Source: Promethearchaeota archaeon | GTDB lineage: Archaea > Asgardarchaeota > Lokiarchaeia > Sigynarchaeales > SOKP01 | DNA length: 25,237 nt | Direction of reading: 5' to 3' | Assembly (NCBI GenBank): GCA_019894735.1 | Contig: JAGXOB010000025.1 | Coordinates: 1 to 25,237 of the forward strand | Shown here: in pieces, positions 8,323 to 15,885 of the stretch | Numbering within the stretch: position 1 is the first letter of the stretch | Layout: each line of letters begins with the position of its first letter | The notes under the pieces: model-generated | Told to the model about the DNA's origin: nothing | The model's database searches: none | Seen by the model: only the letters and a program-made list of their open reading frames with translations | Program-made: the position numbers and the translations under genes

Positions 8323-8402
8323 ACTCTAAAATAAAGGATATTACTCAGTAGTATTTTTGGCTATTAAAAAAGAAATAAAAAAAAAGGTTAATTTAATTTT
8401 TA

Positions 8403-9764
8403 TCAGACTTTTACCAATTTCTTTTTAATGATTACAAGTACTATAACTGTTGTTAGACAGATAAAGATAAATAAACTAAATCCGGGAATTGTATCATTAC
8501 TTATCACTCCATTACTGCTTTCCATTGGGAAAGTTGGATTTTTTATTAATAAGATATCGGTGTTTCGCTCAAGATTAAAACTTGAGGAATCTCCCGCCAC
8601 GAAAATATCGTTAGTCGTTTTATCGATTGTTATTGAATGCGGATTTTCGTAATGTCCTCCGCCCCAAGTTGTTTCACTAACTAAAACACCATCGGTATTG
8701 AATTTTGCCATATACACATTATCAATGCCCCAACCACCATTTAAACCTTCCCCAACGAAGTAAATGTTGTCGTTTGAATCTATAGCGACTCCAACTCCAT
8801 AATCTTGGTATTCACTACTCCCCCACAATCTACTCCATAGCGCATTACCGTTAGTATCAATTTTTACTAGACAATAACTTATATCATAAATTCCTACTGT
8901 TGCTTGAAAGATAGAGGGGTAATATGTCCATCCTGCTAAGTAAATGTTATCATTAGAATCTAAAGCAAGATTATATGCACGATCCAATTTATTAGTCCCC
9001 CAAGTAGTGTTCCAAAGAAGGGTTCCTGCCGTATCTAAGAAAAGAATAAAAGCATCTGCATTACCGTTCCCAAAACTACTTGTAGACCCACTGATAATAA
9101 AATTATGTTCCGAATCCTCTTCAATTGCTGCACTTGTTTCAGTACTTGAACCACCCCAAATCAAGGTGGATTCAAGAAATCCTGTGCCATTGTATCTCAA
9201 ATATGCTACGTCACTAGAACCTGCACCATAACTGCTTGTAGTACAAATTACATGCACTCTCTCATATAAATCTATATAGACATCACTGGCATAATCATAT
9301 TCACTCCCACCCCATGTACGATTCCAAATCAATATTCCAGAATTATCGTATTTTGCTATAAATGCGTCACCATTAAAAGTATCAGCACCTAAACTGTAAG
9401 TCTTTCCCGCAAGATATATGTTATCCAAGGAATCAACACAAACAGAATTGGCACCGTCTGTAAATTGTCCGCCCCACGTCAAGTTCCATTGATATATCCC
9501 ATTTTGATTGTATTTTATTAGAGTAGCATTGGTGTTACCTCCATTTATCTTAGAATTACCAGCTACGTATGCGTTGCCGTTAGAATCTACAGCGCAGGAA
9601 TACCCTTGATCAACATCATCATATCCAAAGGTAACATACCAGTCTACTGTTGCCATTTCTGTTATTGTACTTACCCCTTTTCCAAGAAATAGAGTCCCAA
9701 AAAATCCCATAAATAGTATCATAAGGAGGATTTTATTCAATTTGCTGTTCATTTTTCCTATCAT
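8403..9764 (-). CDS. Secreted seven-repeat (SBBP-like) beta-propeller protein with C-terminal anchor
   Basis: This 453-residue exported protein has an N-terminal signal segment (Lys-rich, then ILLMILFMGFFGTLFLG, about 11-28). It is followed by seven repeats of about 52-60 residues. Each has a W-x-x-x-WGG-like turn, a DSxDNIYLAG-like strand and an A-x-L-I-K-Y/F-x-x-x-G strand, as in the SBBP beta-propeller repeat. Seven repeats suit one closed propeller. The C-terminus has IPGFSLF, a hydrophobic helix (about 425-445) and a basic end KKKLVKV. This is the tripartite form of membrane-anchoring or sorting tails, like PGF-CTERM. It is probably displayed on the outer cell surface; ligand unknown. 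The second Met (9752) is an alternative start with AGGAA in front. The gene stands alone. Confidence 0.82.
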   Translation of the reverse strand: MIGKMNSKLNKILLMILFMGFFGTLFLGKGVSTITEMATVDWYVTFGYDDVDQGYSCAVDSNGNAYVAGNSKINGGNTNATLIKYNQNGIYQWNLTWGGQFTDGANSVCVDSLDNIYLAGKTYSLGADTFNGDAFIAKYDNSGILIWNRTWGGSEYDYASDVYIDLYERVHVICTTSSYGAGSSDVAYLRYNGTGFLESTLIWGGSSTETSAAIEEDSEHNFIISGSTSSFGNGNADAFILFLDTAGTLLWNTTWGTNKLDRAYNLALDSNDNIYLAGWTYYPSIFQATVGIYDISYCLVKIDTNGNALWSRLWGSSEYQDYGVGVAIDSNDNIYFVGEGLNGGWGIDNVYMAKFNTDGVLVSETTWGGGHYENPHSITIDKTTNDIFVAGDSSSFNLERNTDILLIKNPTFPMESSNGVISNDTIPGFSLFIFICLTTVIVLVIIKKKLVKV

Positions 9765-9913
9765 TTGTTTTCAGCTTTAAATTTGTTATAAATTTGATTT
9801 AATATTATTGATGAAGAATAAGACTTTAAGTCCTATTATTAAACTTTTCAAATTTTAATGTATCAAATGTTTGGATTTATAAATTATAACGTCGGTTCAA
9901 ATGAAGTTGATTT

Positions 9914-9984
9914 TCCAATTTTAAAAGCTAAAAAAGGTATTTAAATTATAATATCCAATTTTAAAAGCTAAAAAAGTTGTTTAA
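9914..9984 (+). repeat. Two direct repeats (23 bp identical, 31 bp similar), 40-bp period, upstream of tusA
   Basis: Copy 1 is 9914-9944 and copy 2 is 9954-9984. The first 23 bases, starting TCCAATTTTAAAAGCTAAAA, are identical, and the last five (TTTAA) match again. The period of 40 bp is close to four helical turns, so bound proteins would sit on one face of the DNA. The repeats lie 47-117 bp upstream of the TATA box, which suits activator or repressor sites for the sulfur operon. Confidence 0.7.
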
Positions 9985-10030
9985 CTCATAGGAGAATTAT
10001 AAATTAAATTAATTCTATATACAAAAAATC

Positions 10031-10038
10031 TTTATATA
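10031..10038 (+). promoter_or_regulatory. TATA box of the tusA-iscS-iscU operon
   Basis: TTTATATA lies 30 bp before the ATG of tusA. With the usual archaeal distance of about 25 bp, the transcript would start roughly 10-15 nt before the ATG. This is one of the clearest TATA boxes in the window. Confidence 0.6.
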
Positions 10039-10067
10039 AGATATACAAATAATAGAAGGTTGTTAAA

Positions 10068-10319
10068 ATGTCTGGAGAAAAAAAGGAGATCGAATGCGAC
10101 GAAGAATTGGATACACGAGGTCTTTTTTGTCCAGAGCCATTATTTGAAGTCAGGAATTTTTCTGAAACTCTGAATGTTGGTCAGTGTTTTAAAGTGTTAG
10201 CTGACGATCCTGCAGCGGAAGAGGATTTAACAAGGTGGGCAAAGAGAACGGAAACAGAACTGCTTGAACTTGTGAAAGATGGGGAAGATTTGATCTTTTA
10301 CTTCAAGAAAAAGAAATAA
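10068..10319 (+). CDS. tusA: TusA-family sulfur carrier protein
   Basis: This 83-residue protein has the TusA/SirA fold. It has an N-terminal strand ELDTRGLFCPEPL with the sulfur-carrying Cys at C21 (CPEP), a helix after it, then VLADDPAAEEDLTRWAKRTETELLEL, which matches the family's conserved second half. TusA proteins bind a persulfide on this Cys and pass sulfur between donors and acceptors in tRNA thiolation, Moco synthesis or sulfur oxidation/reduction. A second Cys at position 10 is not conserved in the family as I know it. The gene is first in a tight operon, 18 bp before the IscS-like gene, which suggests it exchanges sulfur with that protein or with IscU. A second TusA domain occurs in the fusion protein at 12644. 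Confidence 0.92.
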   Translation: MSGEKKEIECDEELDTRGLFCPEPLFEVRNFSETLNVGQCFKVLADDPAAEEDLTRWAKRTETELLELVKDGEDLIFYFKKKK

Positions 10320-10337
10320 ATAAGAGAGGGTAAAATT

Positions 10338-11528
10338 ATGAGTGTTTATTTAGACAATCAGGCGGCAAAACCTGTAGATGATAGAGTCGTCTCTGAAATG
10401 ATGATGTATTTTAACGATAAATTTGCTAACCCCGCTTCGCTTCATTGCGATGGCGATATTGCTACGGATATTTTAGAAAAATCAAGGGAGAAAGTTGCAA
10501 ATTTCGTGAATGCACCCGATCGCGCCGATATCATATTTACTTCAGGTGCTACGGAATCGAATAACCTAGGCGTAATCGGAGCGGCAATGAGGCAAAAAAA
10601 AAAAGGAAATCACATCATAATTTCTGAAATCGAGCACATCTCGATCTTAAACATTGCCACATATCTTGAAAGACAGGGATTTCGCGTAAGCAGAGTTGCT
10701 GTGGATAGGTTTGGAATTATCCGATTAGATAAGCTTGAAAAATTAATTACAGACGAAACGATATTAATTTCAATATCTACAGCAAGTAATGAGGTTGGTT
10801 CACTTCAGCCAACTTCGGAGATAAGTAAATTAGCTCAAGAAAAGGGAATTTTGTTCCACACTGACGCGGTGGCCAGCGAAAGTGTTCTTCCAATTGATGT
10901 TCAAAAAATTCCAATCGATTTGATCACATTATCATCCAACGATATTTATGGACCTCGAGGAGTTGGCGCACTTTACATGAAAAAAGGAGTGAGAGTAAAT
11001 CCTATAATAATTGGGGGCGGACAAGAGAGAGGGTTTAGATCTGGCTCTGAAAATGTCCCAGGAATCGTAGGATTTGCAAAAGCTGCTGAAATCATGAAAG
11101 AAGAAATGCCACAAGAATCAGAAAAGTTGAAAAAATTAAGAGATAAGTTAATTAAAAATATCTTAGAATTAATCCCTAAGTCCCATTTAAACGGACACTC
11201 TGAAATGAGACTCCCTAATAACGCGCATTTTAGGTTTGATTACATTGAGGGAGAATCGTTAATATTGACTTTAAAAGAGCATAACATTGCCGCCGCTACT
11301 GGTTCAGCATGTAGTTCAAAAACATTAGAACCTTCCCACACATTAATTGCTATGGGACTCCTACATGAAGAAGCGCATGGAAGTCTACTAGTTTCTTTGG
11401 GTAGAACTACTCGTGAATCTGATGTTGATCGCCTTATCGAGGTACTACCAGATCAAGTAATAAGATTAAGAAAGTTGTCGCCTTTAACACCTTCTGATTT
11501 TATAAAGAAATATGAAGAGGTGAAGTAA
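10338..11528 (+). CDS. iscS: IscS/NifS-like protein lacking the PLP lysine (probable non-desulfurase)
   Basis: This 396-residue protein has the full length and fold signature of class I cysteine desulfurases. ATESNN is at 71-76, H100 is in SEIEH, N151 is in ASNEVG, D176 in HTDA, RSGSEN follows at about 234, and the mobile-loop Cys is C325 (GSACSS). However, the PLP-binding Lys in the usual S-x-H-K-x-x-G-P motif is Asp: the motif here is SSNDIYGPRG (D202, codon GAT at 10941-10943). The Gln that contacts the PLP ring is Ala (A179). The rest is intact, so this is not general decay. I recall Archaeoglobus fulgidus IscS having the same Lys-to-Asp change, lacking PLP, and giving a cluster ligand to IscU. 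A similar role is likely. It sits 18 bp after tusA and 4 bp before iscU, with GAGGG as ribosome binding site. Confidence 0.9.
   Translation: MSVYLDNQAAKPVDDRVVSEMMMYFNDKFANPASLHCDGDIATDILEKSREKVANFVNAPDRADIIFTSGATESNNLGVIGAAMRQKKKGNHIIISEIEHISILNIATYLERQGFRVSRVAVDRFGIIRLDKLEKLITDETILISISTASNEVGSLQPTSEISKLAQEKGILFHTDAVASESVLPIDVQKIPIDLITLSSNDIYGPRGVGALYMKKGVRVNPIIIGGGQERGFRSGSENVPGIVGFAKAAEIMKEEMPQESEKLKKLRDKLIKNILELIPKSHLNGHSEMRLPNNAHFRFDYIEGESLILTLKEHNIAAATGSACSSKTLEPSHTLIAMGLLHEEAHGSLLVSLGRTTRESDVDRLIEVLPDQVIRLRKLSPLTPSDFIKKYEEVK
11517..11523 (+). promoter_or_regulatory. Ribosome binding site of the IscU-like gene
   Basis: GAGGTGA lies 9 nt before the ATG at 11533, inside the last codons of the IscS-like gene. 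This strong site fixes the start and points to coupled translation of the two partners. Confidence 0.65.
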
Positions 11529-11532
11529 TAAT

Positions 11533-12336
11533 ATGAAATCTACAGAATATTCAGATAAAGTTTTAGACCATTTTAAAAATCCCCGAAATGTAGGGGAAAT
11601 AGAAGACGCGGACGGAATAGGCCAAGTTGGTAATCCTGTTTGTGGAGATCTCATGTGGATTTATATAAAAGTTGGTAAAAATGACAACGGCGAGGAGATA
11701 ATTGACGATATCAAATTTAAAACGTTTGGATGTGGAAGTGCTGTTTCTACATCTTCAATGGTAACTGAGATGGCCAAAGGAATGACTCTTGACGAGGCTT
11801 ACAAAATCACGAGACAAGATGTTGCCGACGAATTAGACGGACTTCCACCTATTAAAATGCATTGTTCGAATCTAGCTGCTGATGCTTTACAAGCAGCAAT
11901 AAATAACTACCGCTTAGGTACGACTCCAGAAGTAGAAATTACGACATCATGTCAATTAGGTGTAAGGGTGATATTAGGAATCGAAAAGTTTTTTGGAAAG
12001 GGAGTTTACGATATTGTTCCCGCAGATTTGGAGGAACTTAGAGAAAAAAGAATCCTAGTTGTTGACTCGGGAGATGATTCCTTAGAACTCGCAATAAAAT
12101 TAACAGATTATTCTGGAAGAGTAATTCTAGTAACATCAGCGAAATCTATCCCAGGCAACGTCGAATTAAGGAAGAAATTGAAACATTCGGAAGTCAAGAT
12201 ATTACACGAAGCAGATCTTCTAGAAATTAAAGGAGAACTAGATGAGGTAGAAAAGGTAGTGATACATGATAACGACGAAGACGAGAATTATGAGCTTTTT
12301 GTTGATGTAGTAATAATTTTGGATTATAGAGGCTAA
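11533..12336 (+). CDS. iscU: IscU-type Fe-S scaffold fused to a degenerate thioredoxin-reductase NADPH domain
   Basis: Residues 1-127 are a standard IscU: YSDKVLDHFKNPRNVG at the N-terminus, and the three cluster Cys in NPVCGD (C37, with D39), FGCGSA (C67) and KMHCSNLA (C111). IscU builds a 2Fe-2S cluster with IscS. The protein is about twice the usual length. Residues about 148-267 align by eye with the NADPH-binding module of thioredoxin reductase: GKGVYD for GKGVSY, then KRILVVDSGDDSLELAIKL for the VxGGGDSALEEAxxL loop, RVILV, and a VDVVIIL end. The redox CxxC is gone and the Gly-rich loop reads DSG instead of GGG. It probably no longer binds NADPH normally and may serve docking or stability. 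C140 lies in the linker. The gene follows iscS by 4 bp and ends the operon. Confidence 0.9.
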   Translation: MKSTEYSDKVLDHFKNPRNVGEIEDADGIGQVGNPVCGDLMWIYIKVGKNDNGEEIIDDIKFKTFGCGSAVSTSSMVTEMAKGMTLDEAYKITRQDVADELDGLPPIKMHCSNLAADALQAAINNYRLGTTPEVEITTSCQLGVRVILGIEKFFGKGVYDIVPADLEELREKRILVVDSGDDSLELAIKLTDYSGRVILVTSAKSIPGNVELRKKLKHSEVKILHEADLLEIKGELDEVEKVVIHDNDEDENYELFVDVVIILDYRG

Positions 12337-12643
12337 TCCTTTCTTTTAATTTTTCTTATTTTTTAAAAACATAAGTAATATCCATAACTTTTTCTGCTAA
12401 ATTCATTTCGAAAAAAGCAATTCGCTCCTTCCTTAGTTTTTTAGATTTCTTATTTCTTAATTTAATAATAGATAATTATAACTTTTTCTAATAAATTAAA
12501 TATCAAAAAAGTAACTTTTTAGTACTTAGAATACCAATAAATCATAAGAAAGCTCTTTAAATGGAATAAATAATTTTGAAATTTAAAGTAGTGATATAGT
12601 GTTTCACGATCACACAACTAAAAATGCACGAGAAGAATAGAAG
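12337..12643. other. Intergenic region between the iscU and cdr-fusion genes
   Basis: This 307-bp AT-rich spacer starts with a T-rich tract. It also holds an imperfect direct repeat: ATAACTTTTTCT followed by TAAATT and an A-run, at about 12384-12418 and again at 12478-12512. No coding region was seen. The spacer suggests that the fusion gene has its own promoter. Confidence 0.45.
12339..12365 (+). terminator. T-rich terminator of the tusA-iscS-iscU operon
   Basis: Several T-runs (TTTCTTTTAATTTTTCTTAT, then TTTTTT) begin within a few bases of the iscU stop, as in archaeal T-rich terminators. Confidence 0.45.
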
Positions 12644-15001
12644 ATGGAAAAAGTAGTTATCGTAGGCGGAGTAGCGGGCGGAGCATCAGCTGCAGCCAGG
12701 CTCCGGAGGTTAAGAGAAGACTTGGAAATAACTGTCCTTGAAAGAGGGCCGTTTGTTTCTTTTGCTAATTGTGGTTTACCGTATTATATTGGCCAAGTTA
12801 TAAAAGAAGAAAAACGGCTAAAACTCATGACACCTAAGAGATTTCTCGATCGGTTTAACATTAATATTAAGATAGATCATGAGGTAAAGAGTATTGATAA
12901 AAGTAACAAAAAAATTACCGTTCAGAATCTATTAAATGGGAATACAATCATTTTAGATTACGATTATTTAATTCTTTCTCCTGGAGCAGCTCCGATTGTA
13001 CCACCTTTCGCAGGAATAAACGACGTTCCAGTTTTTACCTTAAGAAATATTCCTGATTCTAATAAGATTAAACAACACATAGAAAATAATAGTATTAAGC
13101 ACGCAACAGTTATTGGAGGAGGATTTATCGGCCTTGAAATGGCAGAAAATCTAAGACATCGCGGAATTAAAGTAAAAATAGTGGAAATGCTTGACCAAGT
13201 AATGGCTCCCTTAGATAAGGAAATTGCTCAGTTCGTCCATCAAGAATTGCTGCTCAATGGTGTTTGCTTACAATTAGAAGATCCAGTTGAATCATTCAAG
13301 GTTGATAGCGAAGGAAACAGTTACGTAGTTCCTAAGAGTGGAGCTAATATTAAAACTGACATGATAATTCTAGCAATTGGGGTAAAACCAGAGAATCATT
13401 TAGCGAAACAAGCAGGAATAGAAATAGGTCCAAAAGGTCATATCGTAGTAGATGAACAGATGAGAACTTCTGATCCTTCTATCTTTGCAGTTGGAGATGC
13501 CGTTCAGATTAAAAACTTCGTAACAAAACAACCAACCGGAGTGCCCTTAGCAGGACCAGCCAATAAGCAAGGTAGAATTGTTGCTGATGTCATAGCTGGA
13601 CGTAATTCAAAGTATAAGGGAGCGTTAGGCGCTTCTGTTGTGAAGGTATTCGATTTAACTGTTGCTTCAGTTGGATTAAGCGAAAAAGAGTTAAATGAGA
13701 CGAGTATTGAATACGAAAAAATATATATTCACCCTAATAATCACGCTGGATACTATCCTGGAGCAGAACCTATAACCTTAAAACTAATTTTTGAAACTCC
13801 AAATGGAAGGATTCTTGGAGCCCAAGCGGTCGGAGGTTCGGGAACAGAAAAAAGAATCGATGTTATTTCCACCGTCATGAAATTTAATGGAACGGTATTC
13901 GATTTAGAGGAACTTGAGCTTACATATGCTCCACCTTACGGTTCTGCTAAAGATCCTGTAAATATGGCTGGCTTTGTTGCATCTAATGTTCTTAGGGGAG
14001 ATATGCCCGTCTGGCATTGGCACGATGTAGACAATCTTAAAGCGGAGAATAGTTTTTTCCTTGATGTTCGGACCCCAGGAGAGTATAAGGTTGGAACGAT
14101 TGAAGGGGCAGTAAACATTAGCGATTTAGAGTTGAGGAACAGATTAGAAGAATTGCCAAAAGATAAACACATCTATATCTTATGCGAAGTTGGTTTTAGG
14201 GGTTACCTTTCTACTAGATTCTTAAGCCAAATGGGATATCGTGTTAGTAATTTATCCGGTGGTTATAAACTATTCAAAACGGCAAAAGCTACGACCGAAG
14301 AGATTGCCGCTGAGTGTGGAACTTCGATGGAAATTGTTGAGGAATTTATCGAAAAAAAGAGTAAAATTACGGACGATTATGTTGAAGTAGACGCGTCTGG
14401 TTTAGCTTGTCCTGGTCCATTAAATGCTCTTATTAAATCTATTGAAACTTTGCCAGAAAATAAAAAGTTAAAAATTTATGCCACAGATCCGGGTTTTAAA
14501 GCCAGTGTTGAAGCATATGCAGAATTAAATGACAACATCAACTTATTAAGCTTAGGTAAAGAGAATGGAAAGCTAGTTGCGTCATTAGAAAAGAAGCCAA
14601 CAGTTTTAGGGGAAATTGAAACATCTACCAAGCTTGAGAAACAAACCAGAAAACAATTAAGAAATCCAAATTCACCTGCGTTATCTAATATAAGTGCAAG
14701 TGAATTATACGAAAGACTCGATACGGACGATACACCCGCTATAATGATTGATGTAAGGACTTCTCAAGAGTATAACGGTAGAATGAGACATATAAAAAAT
14801 ACAAAACTCATACCATTAGGCGAATTAATGCATAGTATTGATACTTTGGATGAATATAAAGATGAAGAAATAATAGTAATCTGTCATAGTGGCTCAAGAT
14901 CGATGATGGCATCTCAATTATTAGTACGAGCGGGCTTCAAGGATGTAAGAAACTTAACGGGCGGTATGATGATGTGGCATCGAAGCGGATATCCCGTATA
15001 A
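12644..15001 (+). CDS. CoA-disulfide/persulfide reductase - rhodanese - TusA - rhodanese fusion
   Basis: This 785-residue protein has four modules. Residues 1-450 are a CoA-disulfide reductase/NADH persulfide reductase. The FAD loop is VGGVAGGASAAARLRRL, the single redox Cys is C43 in FANCGLPYYIG, the NAD loop is VIGGGFIGLEMAENL (156-170), the FAD end is FAVGDA, and the dimer motif is YAPPYGSAKDPVN (428-440). Residues about 455-548 are a rhodanese with Cys514 (LCEVGFRG). Residues about 578-650 are TusA-like with CPGP (C589). Residues about 685-785 are a second rhodanese with Cys747 (CHSGSRS). Related CoADR-rhodanese enzymes use NADH to reduce persulfides, polysulfide or CoA disulfide. With four reactive Cys on one chain, it could relay sulfane sulfur and release sulfide. 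It probably cooperates with the upstream Fe-S operon. The exact substrate is not known. Confidence 0.92.
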   Translation: MEKVVIVGGVAGGASAAARLRRLREDLEITVLERGPFVSFANCGLPYYIGQVIKEEKRLKLMTPKRFLDRFNINIKIDHEVKSIDKSNKKITVQNLLNGNTIILDYDYLILSPGAAPIVPPFAGINDVPVFTLRNIPDSNKIKQHIENNSIKHATVIGGGFIGLEMAENLRHRGIKVKIVEMLDQVMAPLDKEIAQFVHQELLLNGVCLQLEDPVESFKVDSEGNSYVVPKSGANIKTDMIILAIGVKPENHLAKQAGIEIGPKGHIVVDEQMRTSDPSIFAVGDAVQIKNFVTKQPTGVPLAGPANKQGRIVADVIAGRNSKYKGALGASVVKVFDLTVASVGLSEKELNETSIEYEKIYIHPNNHAGYYPGAEPITLKLIFETPNGRILGAQAVGGSGTEKRIDVISTVMKFNGTVFDLEELELTYAPPYGSAKDPVNMAGFVASNVLRGDMPVWHWHDVDNLKAENSFFLDVRTPGEYKVGTIEGAVNISDLELRNRLEELPKDKHIYILCEVGFRGYLSTRFLSQMGYRVSNLSGGYKLFKTAKATTEEIAAECGTSMEIVEEFIEKKSKITDDYVEVDASGLACPGPLNALIKSIETLPENKKLKIYATDPGFKASVEAYAELNDNINLLSLGKENGKLVASLEKKPTVLGEIETSTKLEKQTRKQLRNPNSPALSNISASELYERLDTDDTPAIMIDVRTSQEYNGRMRHIKNTKLIPLGELMHSIDTLDEYKDEEIIVICHSGSRSMMASQLLVRAGFKDVRNLTGGMMMWHRSGYPV

Positions 15002-15018
15002 GCATTGAAATCAAATTA

Positions 15019-15026
15019 TTTTTTTT
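15019..15026 (+). terminator. T-run after the reductase-rhodanese fusion gene
   Basis: Eight or more T follow the stop codon by about 17 bp, a likely T-rich terminator. Confidence 0.4.
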
Positions 15027-15137
15027 ACATTTAAAATAGTATTTACTTAATTTTAATTATTTTTCTACCTTACTTCACTCTTTTAGAGCATCACTTTTTC
15101 CTAAAATTATAAGTAAAAAAGTTAATATTCACGAAAT

Positions 15138-15147
15138 TAATATATAT
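15138..15147 (+). promoter_or_regulatory. Putative TATA box of rubrerythrin
   Basis: TTAATATATA lies about 55-65 bp before the ATG at 15202. This would give a leader of about 35 nt carrying the ribosome binding site AAGGTGA at 15191-15197. Confidence 0.45.
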
Positions 15148-15201
15148 CCAAAAACGTTCATTTTACTGAAAATTTCTAATAAATATAAAAAAGGTGAAAT
15201 T

Positions 15202-15786
15202 ATGAAAGAAACTCCAAAAAAACTATTTGCTGCCTATGTTGGAGAATCTCAAGCACGAAACCGATATAGCTTTTTCTCATCGATTGCAAAAAAGGAAGGT
15301 TACGTTTTAATATCAAGAATTTTTCTAGAAACCGCGGATCAGGAAAGAATACACGGTTTAAATTACTATAAGATGCTCCAACAATTCAAGAAAGAAGAGA
15401 ATTTCGACGATTTTAATGTAAATGAGATGTATCCCACAACCTATGGGAACACAATTGAAAATTTGCGATCTGCTGTTAACGGTGAAACAATGGAATTTAC
15501 TGAGCTTTATCCTGATTTAGCTGACACTGCTGAAAAAGAGGGATATCCTGAGATTGCCAAAAGAACGAGAGCGATTGCTCGAGCAGAAAAACACCATGCG
15601 GAACGATATGACAAGTTGTTGAAAATAGTCGGGGACGATATTTTCTTTAAACGGGGGAAAAAAATAGTATGGGTATGCTTAGAATGTGGTTTCGAAATTG
15701 AATTAAACGAGATTCCGAAGGATTATATATGTCCAAGTTGCTCGAATCCAAGAGCGTATTTTGCTAAAAAATGCGAGGATTTCTAA
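15202..15786 (+). CDS. rbr: Rubrerythrin (NADH/rubredoxin-dependent peroxidase)
   Basis: This 194-residue protein has the classic two-domain rubrerythrin layout. A ferritin-like four-helix bundle (1-145) carries the diiron ligands: E15 in GESQARNRY, ETADQERIH (E48, H51), GETMEFTELYP (E94/E97) and ARAEKHHAERY (E129, H132). A C-terminal rubredoxin domain follows with WVCLEC (C159, C162) and ICPSC (C177, C180). It reduces H2O2 to water with electrons from rubredoxin or an NAD(P)H reductase. Both are encoded at the right end of the window. The ribosome binding site AAGGTGA, 4-5 nt before the ATG, is strong. The superoxide reductase gene follows 99 bp later, which makes a defence pair. Confidence 0.96.
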   Translation: MKETPKKLFAAYVGESQARNRYSFFSSIAKKEGYVLISRIFLETADQERIHGLNYYKMLQQFKKEENFDDFNVNEMYPTTYGNTIENLRSAVNGETMEFTELYPDLADTAEKEGYPEIAKRTRAIARAEKHHAERYDKLLKIVGDDIFFKRGKKIVWVCLECGFEIELNEIPKDYICPSCSNPRAYFAKKCEDF

Positions 15787-15885
15787 ATTAAGAATTCATA
15801 TTATAAAATTTAAACAAAATAGTTAAATAATATATTTTAATTATTAGAAGCAACTAATATCTAAATCGATAGTAGTGAAAACAAC

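Larger units (their letters stand above)
9765..10067. other. Divergent intergenic region with tandem direct repeat and TATA box
   Basis: This 303-bp spacer lies between the propeller gene (-) and the tusA-iscS-iscU operon (+). It contains two copies of a 23-bp repeat spaced by exactly 40 bp, and a TATA box at 10031-10038. No small gene was recognised. Confidence 0.6.

Noticed and set aside
9890..9910. GGTTCAAAT resembling a tRNA T-loop
   Set aside because: The flanks do not pair into a 5-bp T-stem, and no acceptor or anticodon arm is found around it.
12384..12512. Imperfect repeat ATAACTTTTTCT in the spacer after iscU
   Set aside because: The match is short and A/T-only outside the core, within chance in this spacer. 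It is noted in the intergenic entry only.
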